64,000 nucleotides of DNA. It comes from Psychrobacter glacincola (lineage in GTDB: Bacteria > Pseudomonadota > Gammaproteobacteria > Pseudomonadales > Moraxellaceae). The stretch lies in contig NZ_CAJGZK010000002.1 in the NCBI RefSeq assembly GCF_904846215.1, positions 219,921-283,920 on the forward strand, in the 5' to 3' direction. The position numbers and the translations under genes are program-made. Below, piece after piece: positions 28,434 to 37,123 of this stretch (position 1 is its first letter; every line of letters starts with the position of its first letter). The notes beneath the pieces are model-generated. The model did no database searches, was not told where the DNA came from, and saw nothing but the letters and a program-made list of their open reading frames with translations.

Positions 28434-29135
28434 TTATTGATTGATGATATCAACACCTTTTGGTGGTGTAAATTTAAACTGACTGCTGCTGATGCTTGGA
28501 TTCATTTTAATACCGCTAAACTTAATAGAGGTGGTTTGACCTAAGCTATCATTTAATACCATCATCACAGGCTTGCCACCGCTAAAGCTCATTGATAAGC
28601 TCTTAAAACTGGCACTATCTGACTTTGGATACAACACATAGTAATTTTTATTGGCATACGGCTGGGTGATTTTAAAGTTCTTATCAATTTTACTTGGGTC
28701 ACCTGATAGTAATAGCGCTGGCGTATTACCCACTTGGCTGTCTACTTTTTGTTTGGTTGCTTGCTCCAAATCCTTATCATAGACCCACATCGAGCTACCA
28801 TTTGCCACAATCAGCTGTTCTGACGGTGACTTGGTTTCCCAGCGGAAGTTGTTTGGACGTTGTACACTCATAGTACCGCTGAACGTCCCGCTATTAGCGC
28901 CCTTGGTCGTTTGGCTAAAGTTAGCCGTCATGCTCTTAGTATTGGTCAAAAGCTTGTTTAGACGCTTAGTTGCCGTTGTATTATCAGCGGGCGCTGCTGT
29001 CGCCGATTGCGTTAACGCCATCATAGGCGCTGCGACGCCAAGCGTGGTCATCAAGACACCTGCCAATGCTCCGCCCATCATTTTTTGTTTTAACGTTGTT
29101 GTCTGTTTAGTCGATTGATTGGTTAATAAAGTCAT
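28434..29135 (-). CDS. lolA: outer-membrane lipoprotein carrier protein LolA
   Basis: Periplasmic chaperone that carries lipoproteins from LolCDE to LolB. It has a long signal peptide (to about residue 48, ATAA). The mature LolA fold follows: LNKLLTNTKSMTANFSQTT, GTMSVQRPNNFRWETKSPSEQLIVANGSSMWVYDKDLEQ and FKFTPPKGVDIINQ at the C-terminus. The start at 29135 has AGAGGA 7 nt upstream and gives 233 aa; the open frame to 29216 is not needed. Single gene. Confidence 0.9.
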   Translation of the reverse strand: MTLLTNQSTKQTTTLKQKMMGGALAGVLMTTLGVAAPMMALTQSATAAPADNTTATKRLNKLLTNTKSMTANFSQTTKGANSGTFSGTMSVQRPNNFRWETKSPSEQLIVANGSSMWVYDKDLEQATKQKVDSQVGNTPALLLSGDPSKIDKNFKITQPYANKNYYVLYPKSDSASFKSLSMSFSGGKPVMMVLNDSLGQTTSIKFSGIKMNPSISSSQFKFTPPKGVDIINQ

Positions 29136-29408
29136 TATAAATCCTCTCTCAAAATGCAAAATAGCATAAAAATAAAACGTTTTATAAAATTTTTGTTTTC
29201 GGTAAATGTTTATCATACGAGTACAAAACCGGTCTGATAAAACAATGAGGACAGTGTGCCAGTTTTTTTATTACGCGCCTAGTCATGATTTGCAATCATT
29301 ACTACTGCTGGCATACAGGCTTGTAAATACAACAGTTACAAAGTAATAAATAGCCTTTATTGTGGTTTTAACCGTTTTAATCAGTGGTTAACATAAGCTT
29401 ATAAGCAT

Positions 29409-29447
29409 AAAAAGCCCCTACTACCATATGGCAATAAGGGCTTTTTT
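29409..29447. terminator. terminator downstream of rplU-rpmA
   Basis: AAAAAGCCC pairs with GGGCTTTTTT around a 20-nt loop. It lies 49 bp past the rpmA stop (minus strand). The stretch 29136-29495 holds nothing else I can name. Confidence 0.75.
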
Positions 29448-29495
29448 AGTCATCAAATCATTTTATCTAAAAGATAAAACAATCTAAATGGGCAA

Positions 29496-29753
29496 CTAGG
29501 CGCTTTCAACCATCACATAACGACGGTTAAATTTGCCTTTGGTCGCAAACTTTACCACACCGTCATTTAGTGCAAATAAAGTATGGTCACGACCCATGCC
29601 AACACCTTCGCCGGCGTGGAATTCTGTACCACGTTGACGAACGATGATGTTACCAGCGACGATGGCTTGACCGCCAAAGATTTTTACGCCTAGCATTTTT
29701 GGGTTTGAATCACGACCGTTACGGCTTGAACCGGCAGCTTTTTTATGTGCCAT
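29496..29753 (-). CDS. rpmA: 50S ribosomal protein L27
   Basis: The 85-aa protein opens [20 protein letters not shown]. It contains [37 protein letters not shown], the standard L27 sequence near the peptidyl-transferase centre. It follows rplU in the conserved L21-L27 pair. Confidence 0.98.
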   Translation of the reverse strand: MAHKKAAGSSRNGRDSNPKMLGVKIFGGQAIVAGNIIVRQRGTEFHAGEGVGMGRDHTLFALNDGVVKFATKGKFNRRYVMVESA

Positions 29754-29857
29754 GAGAAAATCTCCTTGTTAATGCCTTGTTAGTAAAAGCTATCGCTAAT
29801 GCGACAACTCTTAAGCTTTTAGTGCGTTATTAATTATCAACAACTGATAATCGTTAA

Positions 29858-30169
29858 TTAAGCATTAATCGCTTTGATTTTTAACAAGGTATACCATTGG
29901 CGGTGACCTTGCTCTTTGTGATAATGCTTACGACGGTTGTGCTTGACGATACGAATTTTTTCGCCGCGACCATGCTCAACAACTTCAACTTCAACACTAG
30001 CGCCTTCAACGATAGGCTGACCGATCTTGACAGTGTCACCATCAACAATCATCAACACATCTTCAAATTTGATTGTTTCGCCTGTTTCTGCTTTAAGTAA
30101 TTCAACTTTAAGCAATTCATTAACGACTACACGGTGCTGTTTACCACCAGTTTTGATTACTGCGTACAT
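29858..30169 (-). CDS. rplU: 50S ribosomal protein L21
   Basis: The 103-aa protein begins [14 protein letters not shown] and ends [21 protein letters not shown], matching the normal length of L21. First gene of rplU-rpmA, divergent from ispB as in many gammaproteobacteria. Confidence 0.98.
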   Translation of the reverse strand: MYAVIKTGGKQHRVVVNELLKVELLKAETGETIKFEDVLMIVDGDTVKIGQPIVEGASVEVEVVEHGRGEKIRIVKHNRRKHYHKEQGHRQWYTLLKIKAINA

Positions 30170-30765
30170 TGTATGACTCCGTTTAACCCGTGTGCCGTGG
30201 CTGATATCATACCAACACTTCGACGACGAACACGACAGGGAAAAATTAAAGGCAAGATTTTACGGCTTTTTACTTATAAAAGCAAGCCGCAACTCTTGTT
30301 TTTGTAAAGTGGTAATACCAAAAGTCTACGCTCATATCACGCGCGATGTCATTGATTAACCAGCGTAATGTATATCGCTATTAATATAGACCGCCCAATA
30401 AGCAAGCAAGGATAGTGGTTAAAATCCAACAGCGGCTATTATAGCTTATCTAATCAGATACTTACAGTTTTTTGTAAATAGACATGTAATAAGTATCTAT
30501 TCGTTAGTCATCGTTGTTTAGTTCACTTAGCTGCTAATAGCTACTTACCAGTGATTTGCTGATTTTCACCATAATAAACGCTGTAATATTCGCCTGAACC
30601 TCAGGTACTGTATTGCATTTCGCTATATTTAAATCAACAATATCACCAGATAGCTATGCTATCATGCATAAAACGCTGGCTTTGCTACGTATCACTTTTA
30701 AAAGTATTACTATTAAAAGTATCGCTATTAAAATATTCTTTATTCTGATTGGTATGATTATCTAT
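30170..30765. other. intergenic region between rplU and ispB
   Basis: About 600 bp between divergent genes. It must hold the promoters of both. The right part (from 30613) is open in frame with ispB but codes for a hydrophobic, low-complexity leader. That leader includes a 15-bp tandem repeat at 30700-30729. I see no conserved RNA or strong hairpin. Confidence 0.5.
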
Positions 30766-31815
30766 ATGACTTGTACTTCTTTATCTAGCACCGCTGCGCC
30801 ATTATCTACAGCGCCATCAGTCAATCTATCATCGACACCAAGCTATGCTGATATCCAAAGCATTGTGGCTGATGATTTTGAGATTATGGACAAACAGGTC
30901 TTTGGCAGTCTAAATTCTAAAGTTCAGCTGGTGATGAGCGTCTCACAACACGTGATTAACGCTGGCGGCAAACGTATGCGCCCATTGATTACCTTGTTAT
31001 GCGCGCGAATGCTTAATGATGAGCCATCGAAGCAAGCCATGCATTTGGCAGCGATTACTGAGATGCTGCATACGGCAACTTTGGTACATGATGATGTGAT
31101 TGATGAATCAGGACAGCGCCGTGGTAAGCCTACTGCCAATGCCACTTGGGATAATGCGACAGCGGTATTGGTCGGCGATTATTTGATTGCACGCGCCTTT
31201 AACCTGCTGGTTGGTTTTCAAAGCTTGCCCCTACTGCAAGTATTCTCAGATGGTACTTGTGATATTGCTGAAGGTGAAGTACTACAACTGCAGCATCAGC
31301 ATAACCCTCAAGCGACCGAAGAAGACTATCTAAATATCATCGATGGTAAGACTTCACGACTGTTTATGATGGCGACTCAAGGCGCGGCGATTTTGCAAAA
31401 TCAAACACAGCACTTGCAAGCTTTAGCGGATTTTGGTCAGCACTTTGGCAATGCTTTTCAGATCGTCGATGACGTGCTTGACTACAGCGGCGATAGTGAG
31501 CTGATGGGCAAAAATCTTGGCGATGATTTAGCGGAAGGCAAACCTACCCTACCAACGATTAAAGCATTAGAGCTATTAAAAGACAGCAATCAAAAAGACT
31601 ACGAGCAGCTGCGTATTGCGGTGCAGACAGGCAAAACACCCAATGCCGAGCAATTGATTGCTTTGGTACGTAATTCAGGCTCATTAGATTACTGTAAACA
31701 GCGGGCTTTAGAAGAAACCAAGCTTGCCCAGCAGGCATTAAGTAACTTACCGGATAACCGCTATCGTCAGGGTCTTTATCAATTGACTGAACTCGCCAGC
31801 GCTCGCTTACTATAG
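30766..31815 (+). CDS. ispB: octaprenyl-diphosphate synthase
   Basis: Makes the polyprenyl side chain of ubiquinone from IPP and FPP. Family motifs are GGKRMRPLITLLCARML, the first Asp-rich motif LVHDDVIDESGQRRGKPTANA, FGNAFQIVDDVLDYSGD (second Asp-rich motif) and GDDLAEGKPTLPTI. The start is uncertain. ATG 30766 gives 349 aa; ATGs at 30754 and 30664 and a TTG at 30613 are in frame, and none has a clear ribosome site. The stop codon TAG is part of the end of repeat copy E. Confidence 0.93.
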   Translation: MTCTSLSSTAAPLSTAPSVNLSSTPSYADIQSIVADDFEIMDKQVFGSLNSKVQLVMSVSQHVINAGGKRMRPLITLLCARMLNDEPSKQAMHLAAITEMLHTATLVHDDVIDESGQRRGKPTANATWDNATAVLVGDYLIARAFNLLVGFQSLPLLQVFSDGTCDIAEGEVLQLQHQHNPQATEEDYLNIIDGKTSRLFMMATQGAAILQNQTQHLQALADFGQHFGNAFQIVDDVLDYSGDSELMGKNLGDDLAEGKPTLPTIKALELLKDSNQKDYEQLRIAVQTGKTPNAEQLIALVRNSGSLDYCKQRALEETKLAQQALSNLPDNRYRQGLYQLTELASARLL

Positions 31816-31958
31816 TCAGTTCAAAATAAAAGCGATACGATTGTAATAACATGCTATTGGCTATAATTTTTCCTTGCCTGCTGTTCGCAGGCGTGACAGA
31901 GGCTGCAAAAAATTTATAGCCAACAGCACTGTATCGTTTTTCAAATGAATCGACTATA
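31811..31958 (+). repeat. dispersed palindromic element, copy E
   Basis: A 148-bp element with TATAGTCA at the left and GACTATA at the right. Its arms TGCTATTGGCTATAA/TTATAGCCAACAGCA differ from copies B-D but still pair. The left end contributes the ispB stop codon (31813-31815). Confidence 0.9.
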
Positions 31959-32260
31959 TAATCATTGAATAACACTGTTTGGCTATTTTTTATATTGCTG
32001 CCATATTAGTGAGACTCAAATCGATACTGCTTACATTGGTATAAGCAGTTAAACTTTTTACTGCTACATTTTTACTTAATTATTGCTATAACACTGATTC
32101 TCTGAACAGCCTGATAATTTCTATTTATGTGTATCGTTTTATTGATGGTACCCTTCTATGCCTTTTAAACAAACAAAATTTAACAATGTTATCACTGACT
32201 ATTCACTGTAGATTTTGTCCTTCACTTTTAGCGTAACGCTTTTGTTTTCAATAGCTTGGG

Positions 32261-32282
32261 GTCGTTTATTATCATAAACGAC
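32261..32282. promoter_or_regulatory. 22-bp palindrome upstream of the RND pump, candidate operator
   Basis: Perfect 9-bp arms GTCGTTTAT and ATAAACGAC around TATC, about 225 bp before the adaptor gene. A smaller dyad AGCGTAACGCT lies at 32230-32240. The palindrome has no T run, so a terminator is unlikely; a dimeric regulator site is the natural reading. The rest of 31959-32504 shows no gene. Confidence 0.5.
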
Positions 32283-32314
32283 AATTATAGCCGACAAAAA
32301 TGGTTTTTTTCGCC

Positions 32315-32346
32315 TTGACTGTGGGGTATACCCTATAGTTTATAAT
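32315..32346 (+). promoter_or_regulatory. promoter with 20-bp spacer and central dyad, RND pump operon
   Basis: TTGACT (32315-32320) and TATAAT (32341-32346) are 20 bp apart, and the spacer contains the palindrome GGGTATACCC. A long spacer with an internal dyad is the layout of MerR-family activated promoters. The start codon of the adaptor gene is 159 bp downstream. Confidence 0.5.
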
Positions 32347-32504
32347 CTCTTATTAAATTTACTTATCCGGTTATCGAGCCTTTAATGTACTTTGATAACG
32401 GTAAATGCCTATGAATTTTTTATATTCTCTACGTTAAGATTTATCCATAAACTTTTTATACTGTCACTATTTATTATATGATATTTATATTGCCGAGGAC
32501 ATTG

Positions 32505-33851
32505 ATGAAGCACTCTTATCTTGCGCTTGTAATAGCAACTGTACTATCTGGAGCTGTACTGGTTGGCTGTGACAAAAAAGAGGATGCCGCTGGCGACGCG
32601 GCGGCGGCACAGCAACAAATGCCACCCTCCGTCGTCAACGTCCAAACTGTTACTTTTGGTACTGTGCCACAAGTACAGACTTTTGCTGGACGCACCGCGG
32701 CTTATCAAACCGCTGATGTCCGCCCACAGGTGAATGGAATTATCGACGAAGTGTTGTTCCGTGAGGGCAGCAACGTCAAAAAAGGTCAGCCTTTATATCG
32801 CATCAATACGGATAATTACGCAACGTCTATTACCAGTGGTCAGGCGGCGATAGCACAAGCAGAAGCCAACTATCAGACAGCATTGGCCAATACTGCCAAT
32901 GCAAAAGCGGATTTGACCAGCCGTCAAGCGTCGCTATCACAAGCACAAAATGACTTGCAACGTCTGCAAGGATTGGTTGCTATTGATGCCATCTCAAAGC
33001 AGCAGTACGACCAAGCACAAACTGCCGTGCGTACTGCGCAGGCCGCCGTACAAAGCGCCAATGCTGCTATCGGTCAAGCACAAGCGGGTATTGAAAGCGC
33101 AAAAGCAGGTATCCAAACGGCGAAAGCCGGCTTACAAGCAAGTACTTTAGATCTGAATCGTACCATCGTACGTGCCCCTATCTCAGGTCGTACGGATCGC
33201 TCGAGCGTGACTGCTGGTACATTGGTCAGCTCAGGTCAACCTACTCCTTTAGTGACCATTTCACGCCTAGACCCAATCTATGTCGATATCAGTCAATCTT
33301 CCTCTGAGCTGCTTAAATTGCGTCAGCAGATCTCTGCAGGCAAAGCACAGACTGGCTTGAACTCAGTTGAATTGGTGTTAGAGGATGGTTCAACCTATCC
33401 TGTACGTGGCGAGTTGTCATTGTCAGAGGCGAAAGTCGATGAATCAACAGGGGCAGTGACCTTACGCGCCATCTTCCCAAATAACAGCAATATCTTATTA
33501 CCCGGTATGTATGTCACTGCGCGCTTAACCCAAAGCGTCATTACTCATGCGGCGTTAATTCCACAAAGCGCAGTCACACGTACACCTAAGAGTGAAACGC
33601 AAGTCTATATCGTCGATGAAAACAACAAAATCCAAGTTCGTCCGGTCACGATTAATGGTACTTATCAAGGACAATGGGTAGTCACTGACGGTCTTCAAGC
33701 TGGCGACAAAGTCGTGATTATCGGCGGCGCAAAAGTGAAGCCTGAACAAGAGGTTATTGCGAAGCCATTAGAAAATCCAAACCCTGCGCCTGCTGCAAAA
33801 GAGGCTGCTGCCAAAACACCGCAGCAAGCTGCACAATCAGCCGCCAAATAA
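32505..33851 (+). CDS. RND efflux periplasmic adaptor (AcrA/AdeA type)
   Basis: Membrane fusion lipoprotein bridging the RND pump and the outer-membrane channel. The lipobox is LSGAVLVGC. The lipoyl half-motif VRPQVNGIIDEVLFREGSNVKKGQPLYRI is followed by a long Ala/Gln coiled hairpin (about residues 105-200) and the second lipoyl half TIVRAPISGRTDRSS. Beta-barrel and membrane-proximal domains come next, then an Ala-rich tail. Start at 32505 with GAGGA upstream; 448 aa. First gene of the adaptor-pump-channel operon; no repressor gene is next to it. Confidence 0.92.
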   Translation: MKHSYLALVIATVLSGAVLVGCDKKEDAAGDAAAAQQQMPPSVVNVQTVTFGTVPQVQTFAGRTAAYQTADVRPQVNGIIDEVLFREGSNVKKGQPLYRINTDNYATSITSGQAAIAQAEANYQTALANTANAKADLTSRQASLSQAQNDLQRLQGLVAIDAISKQQYDQAQTAVRTAQAAVQSANAAIGQAQAGIESAKAGIQTAKAGLQASTLDLNRTIVRAPISGRTDRSSVTAGTLVSSGQPTPLVTISRLDPIYVDISQSSSELLKLRQQISAGKAQTGLNSVELVLEDGSTYPVRGELSLSEAKVDESTGAVTLRAIFPNNSNILLPGMYVTARLTQSVITHAALIPQSAVTRTPKSETQVYIVDENNKIQVRPVTINGTYQGQWVVTDGLQAGDKVVIIGGAKVKPEQEVIAKPLENPNPAPAAKEAAAKTPQQAAQSAAK

Positions 33852-33886
33852 TTCCATTCAAAGCTAGGAAGACTTAGGGATTTACT

Positions 33887-36800
33887 ATGTCACGTTTTTT
33901 TATTAATCGCCCTATTTTTGCATGGGTGATGGCTATTTTGATCATGCTCATTGGGGTGATATCGGTTATTAATCTACCGATCGAACAGTACCCACGTATT
34001 GCACCACCGACCATTTCGGTCAGTGCAAGCTATCCTGGTGCTAACGCACAAACCGTTGAAAACTCAGTCGTACAGATTATTGAGCAACGTATGAAGGGCC
34101 TTGATGGTCTGATGTATATGTCGTCATCGAGCTCGTCAAATGGTAGCGCCTCAGTGACGCTTACCTTTGAAAATGGCACTGATTCTGACACAGCTCAAGT
34201 ACAAGTACAGAACAAACTACAAGCGGCAATGAGCTCGCTACCTGAATCTGTTCAGCGTCAAGGCGTCAACGTTAATAAATCGTCTAGCAGCTTTTTAATG
34301 GTGCAAGCATTTATTTCTGAAGATGACAGCATGGATCGGGCAGATATCGGTGATTATATTAACTCCAATGTCGTTGATTCGATCAGTCGTGTAGAAGGCG
34401 TGGGTGAAGTTCAAGTCTTCGGCTCTACCTATGCAATGCGTGTTTGGCTTGATCCTTCACGCCTACGCAGTTATAACATAGTACCGTCTGATGTCGTCAA
34501 TGCGATACGAGCGCAGAATGCTCAGGTATCTGCTGGCCAATTGGGTCAAGCACCTGCTGACACCGACAAACAAGTTATTAACGCCACGGTAACGGTACAA
34601 AGCTACCTACAAACACCAGATGAATTCAAAGACATCTTATTAAAAACCGATAGCTCAGGCGCGCAAGTCCGTCTAGGCGATGTCGCAGATGTCGAAATCG
34701 GCAGTGAAAATTATAGCGTTGTTTCTTTATATAATGGCAAGGAAGCAGCTGCTTTGGGTATTTCACTCGCTGGTGGTGCGAACGCCCTTGAGACTCGTGA
34801 AGCAGTTGGCGCGCGTATGGCAGAGCTGGAGAAAAACTTCCCAGCTGGTCTGACGTCAGTCGTGCCTTACGATACGACGCCATTTGTACGCTTGTCTATT
34901 GAACAAGTCGTCATGACCCTGTTTGAAGCGATTGTGTTGGTATTTATCGTCATGTTCGTCTTTTTACAGAACTGGCGTGCGACTATTATTCCAACACTTG
35001 CTGTACCTGTGGTACTACTGGGTACGTTTGCAGTACTTTATATTGCGGGTTTTAGTATTAACGTCTTGACCATGTTTGCCATGGTCTTGTCCATCGGTCT
35101 ACTGGTCGATGATGCTATCGTCGTGGTAGAGAACGTTGAGCGTATTTTGGAGGAAGATCCCGATATCTCCATCAAAGACGCGACCGTTCAATCAATGGGT
35201 GAGATCAGTAAGATTGTCATTGGTATTGCACTGATTTTATCCGCGGTATTCTTACCGATGGCTTTCTTTGGTGGCTCAACAGGCGTGATTTATCGCCAGT
35301 TCTCTATTACCTTGATCACCAGTATGATTTTATCAGCCATGGTCGCCCTTGTCTTCACCCCTGCCCTATGCGTCACCTTACTAAAACGTGGTAAAAGCCA
35401 CGAAAAAGGCAGTACCGAAAAGCAGAAAGGGTTCTTTGGCTGGTTTAACCGTTCTTTTTATAAAGCCAGCCGCTCCTACGAAAACTTCGTCGGTAAAAGC
35501 ATTCGTTTTAAATGGTTGTATTTAATTGGCTATGCGGCCATCATCGGTGTCATGGTAGTGGTATTCTTACGTATCCCTGGCTCGTTTTTACCAGAAGAAG
35601 ATCAGGGTATTATGTTTACCTTGGTTCAACTTCCTGCGGGCTCGACATTAGATGATACGCAAGACGTACTCAATAAAGTAAAAGACTACTACGAGACCCA
35701 AGAAACCGATAACATTGCTTCTGTCTTTACCATTGCAGGCTTCAGCTTTGCGGGTCAAGGGCAAAATATGGGACTGGCATTCGTTCGCCTGTCAGATTGG
35801 GAGAAACGTTCCGGTGATGAAAATACTGCTCAAGCTGTTGCTGGTCGCGCAATGGGTTACTTCTTTACGCAGTTAAATGAAGCGCAAGTCTATGCGATTG
35901 TACCGCCGGCGATTACCGAGCTTGGTAATGCCAGTGGTTTTGATTTAATGATTCAAGATAATGGTAACCTTGGTCACGATGGACTACTTGAAGCACGTAA
36001 TATGCTCTTGGGTATGGCCGCACAAAACGATCAAGTTGCTGGTGTACGCCCGAACGGTCAAGAAGACTCACCGCAGCTCAAGATTAATATCGACCAAGAG
36101 CAAGCAGCCGCTTATGGCTTATCTTTGGCGAATATTAATAGTGTCATATCAACCGCTTGGGGTTCAAGCTATGTCAATGACTTCATTGATCGTGGACGTA
36201 TTAAACGCGTCTTTGTTCAAGGTGAGGCCAGCAGCCGTACCAATCCTGATGATATTGGCAAATGGTATGTACGAAATGACAGTAACGAGATGATTTCATT
36301 CGATGCCTTCTCTAACAGTGAATGGCAGTCAGGCTCACCGCGTCTGACCCGCTATAACAGCTTGCCATCAATGAATATCCAAGGTGCCGCTGCGCCCGGT
36401 CTAAGTACTGGTGAAGCGATGAGCTCGATGGAAGCGATGATCGAAAAGCTACCTGAAGGTGTCGGTTACGAGTGGACAGGTATGTCATTGGAAGAGCAAA
36501 AGTCAGGTGCGCAAGCACCGATGCTCTATGCCCTTTCAATCTTAGTGGTATTCTTATGTCTTGCCGCCTTGTATGAAAGCTGGTCTATCCCCTTCTCGGT
36601 ACTATTGGTCATTCCACTTGGGGTACTTGGGGCAGTGATATTTACTTGGCTACGAGGTTTTGCCAATGACATCTATCTGCAAGTAGGTCTACTAACGGTA
36701 GTTGGTCTATCAGCCAAAAATGCTATCTTGATTATTGAATTTGCCAAAGAACATCAAGAGGAAGGTTATACTCTAAGAGAGGCCGTTACGACGGCAGCAC

Positions 36801-37123
36801 GCCAACGTCTGCGTCCGATTGTCATGACATCGCTTGCCTTTGGTCTGGGTGTTTTGCCATTGTTCTTGGCGAGCGGTCCAGGTTCAGGCAGTCAAAACGC
36901 TATCGGTACCAGTGTCGTTGGCGGCGTCGTAACGGCGACCATCTTAGGCATCTTCTTTATCCCGATGTTCTATATCTGGGTGCGCAGTCTGTTCCCGCAC
37001 AAGTACGAGAACAACAAGCCAAACGATAGAGATAATGATAGCAATGGCAGCGCACCTGAGCCAATAGAGCCGATGCCTTCTGAGAATTATCAGCCTGTAA
37101 GCCTTGGAGATAATACACAATGA
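33887..37123 (+). CDS. RND multidrug efflux transporter (AcrB/AdeB type)
   Basis: Proton-driven inner-membrane pump of the HAE1 group, 1078 aa. It opens MSRFFINRPIFAWVMAILIMLIG and has the conserved GLDGLMYMSSSSSSNG. TM4 carries the proton-relay aspartates (MVLSIGLLVDDAIVVVENVER) and TM10 the lysine (LSAKNAILIIEFAKE). Two large periplasmic loops are present. The C-terminal 40 residues are hydrophilic. Its 3' end overlaps the channel gene by ATGA, so the two are translationally coupled. Drug range cannot be read from sequence. Confidence 0.95.
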   Translation: MSRFFINRPIFAWVMAILIMLIGVISVINLPIEQYPRIAPPTISVSASYPGANAQTVENSVVQIIEQRMKGLDGLMYMSSSSSSNGSASVTLTFENGTDSDTAQVQVQNKLQAAMSSLPESVQRQGVNVNKSSSSFLMVQAFISEDDSMDRADIGDYINSNVVDSISRVEGVGEVQVFGSTYAMRVWLDPSRLRSYNIVPSDVVNAIRAQNAQVSAGQLGQAPADTDKQVINATVTVQSYLQTPDEFKDILLKTDSSGAQVRLGDVADVEIGSENYSVVSLYNGKEAAALGISLAGGANALETREAVGARMAELEKNFPAGLTSVVPYDTTPFVRLSIEQVVMTLFEAIVLVFIVMFVFLQNWRATIIPTLAVPVVLLGTFAVLYIAGFSINVLTMFAMVLSIGLLVDDAIVVVENVERILEEDPDISIKDATVQSMGEISKIVIGIALILSAVFLPMAFFGGSTGVIYRQFSITLITSMILSAMVALVFTPALCVTLLKRGKSHEKGSTEKQKGFFGWFNRSFYKASRSYENFVGKSIRFKWLYLIGYAAIIGVMVVVFLRIPGSFLPEEDQGIMFTLVQLPAGSTLDDTQDVLNKVKDYYETQETDNIASVFTIAGFSFAGQGQNMGLAFVRLSDWEKRSGDENTAQAVAGRAMGYFFTQLNEAQVYAIVPPAITELGNASGFDLMIQDNGNLGHDGLLEARNMLLGMAAQNDQVAGVRPNGQEDSPQLKINIDQEQAAAYGLSLANINSVISTAWGSSYVNDFIDRGRIKRVFVQGEASSRTNPDDIGKWYVRNDSNEMISFDAFSNSEWQSGSPRLTRYNSLPSMNIQGAAAPGLSTGEAMSSMEAMIEKLPEGVGYEWTGMSLEEQKSGAQAPMLYALSILVVFLCLAALYESWSIPFSVLLVIPLGVLGAVIFTWLRGFANDIYLQVGLLTVVGLSAKNAILIIEFAKEHQEEGYTLREAVTTAARQRLRPIVMTSLAFGLGVLPLFLASGPGSGSQNAIGTSVVGGVVTATILGIFFIPMFYIWVRSLFPHKYENNKPNDRDNDSNGSAPEPIEPMPSENYQPVSLGDNTQ

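Noticed and set aside
30613..30765. Long N-terminal part of the ispB frame as a membrane anchor
   Set aside because: It begins with TTG, lacks a ribosome site and is low-complexity; polyprenyl synthases are soluble, so a later start is more likely.
31559..31975. 138-codon minus-strand frame antisense to ispB
   Set aside because: It runs through repeat copy E into the coding region of ispB on the other strand; ispB is clearly the real gene.
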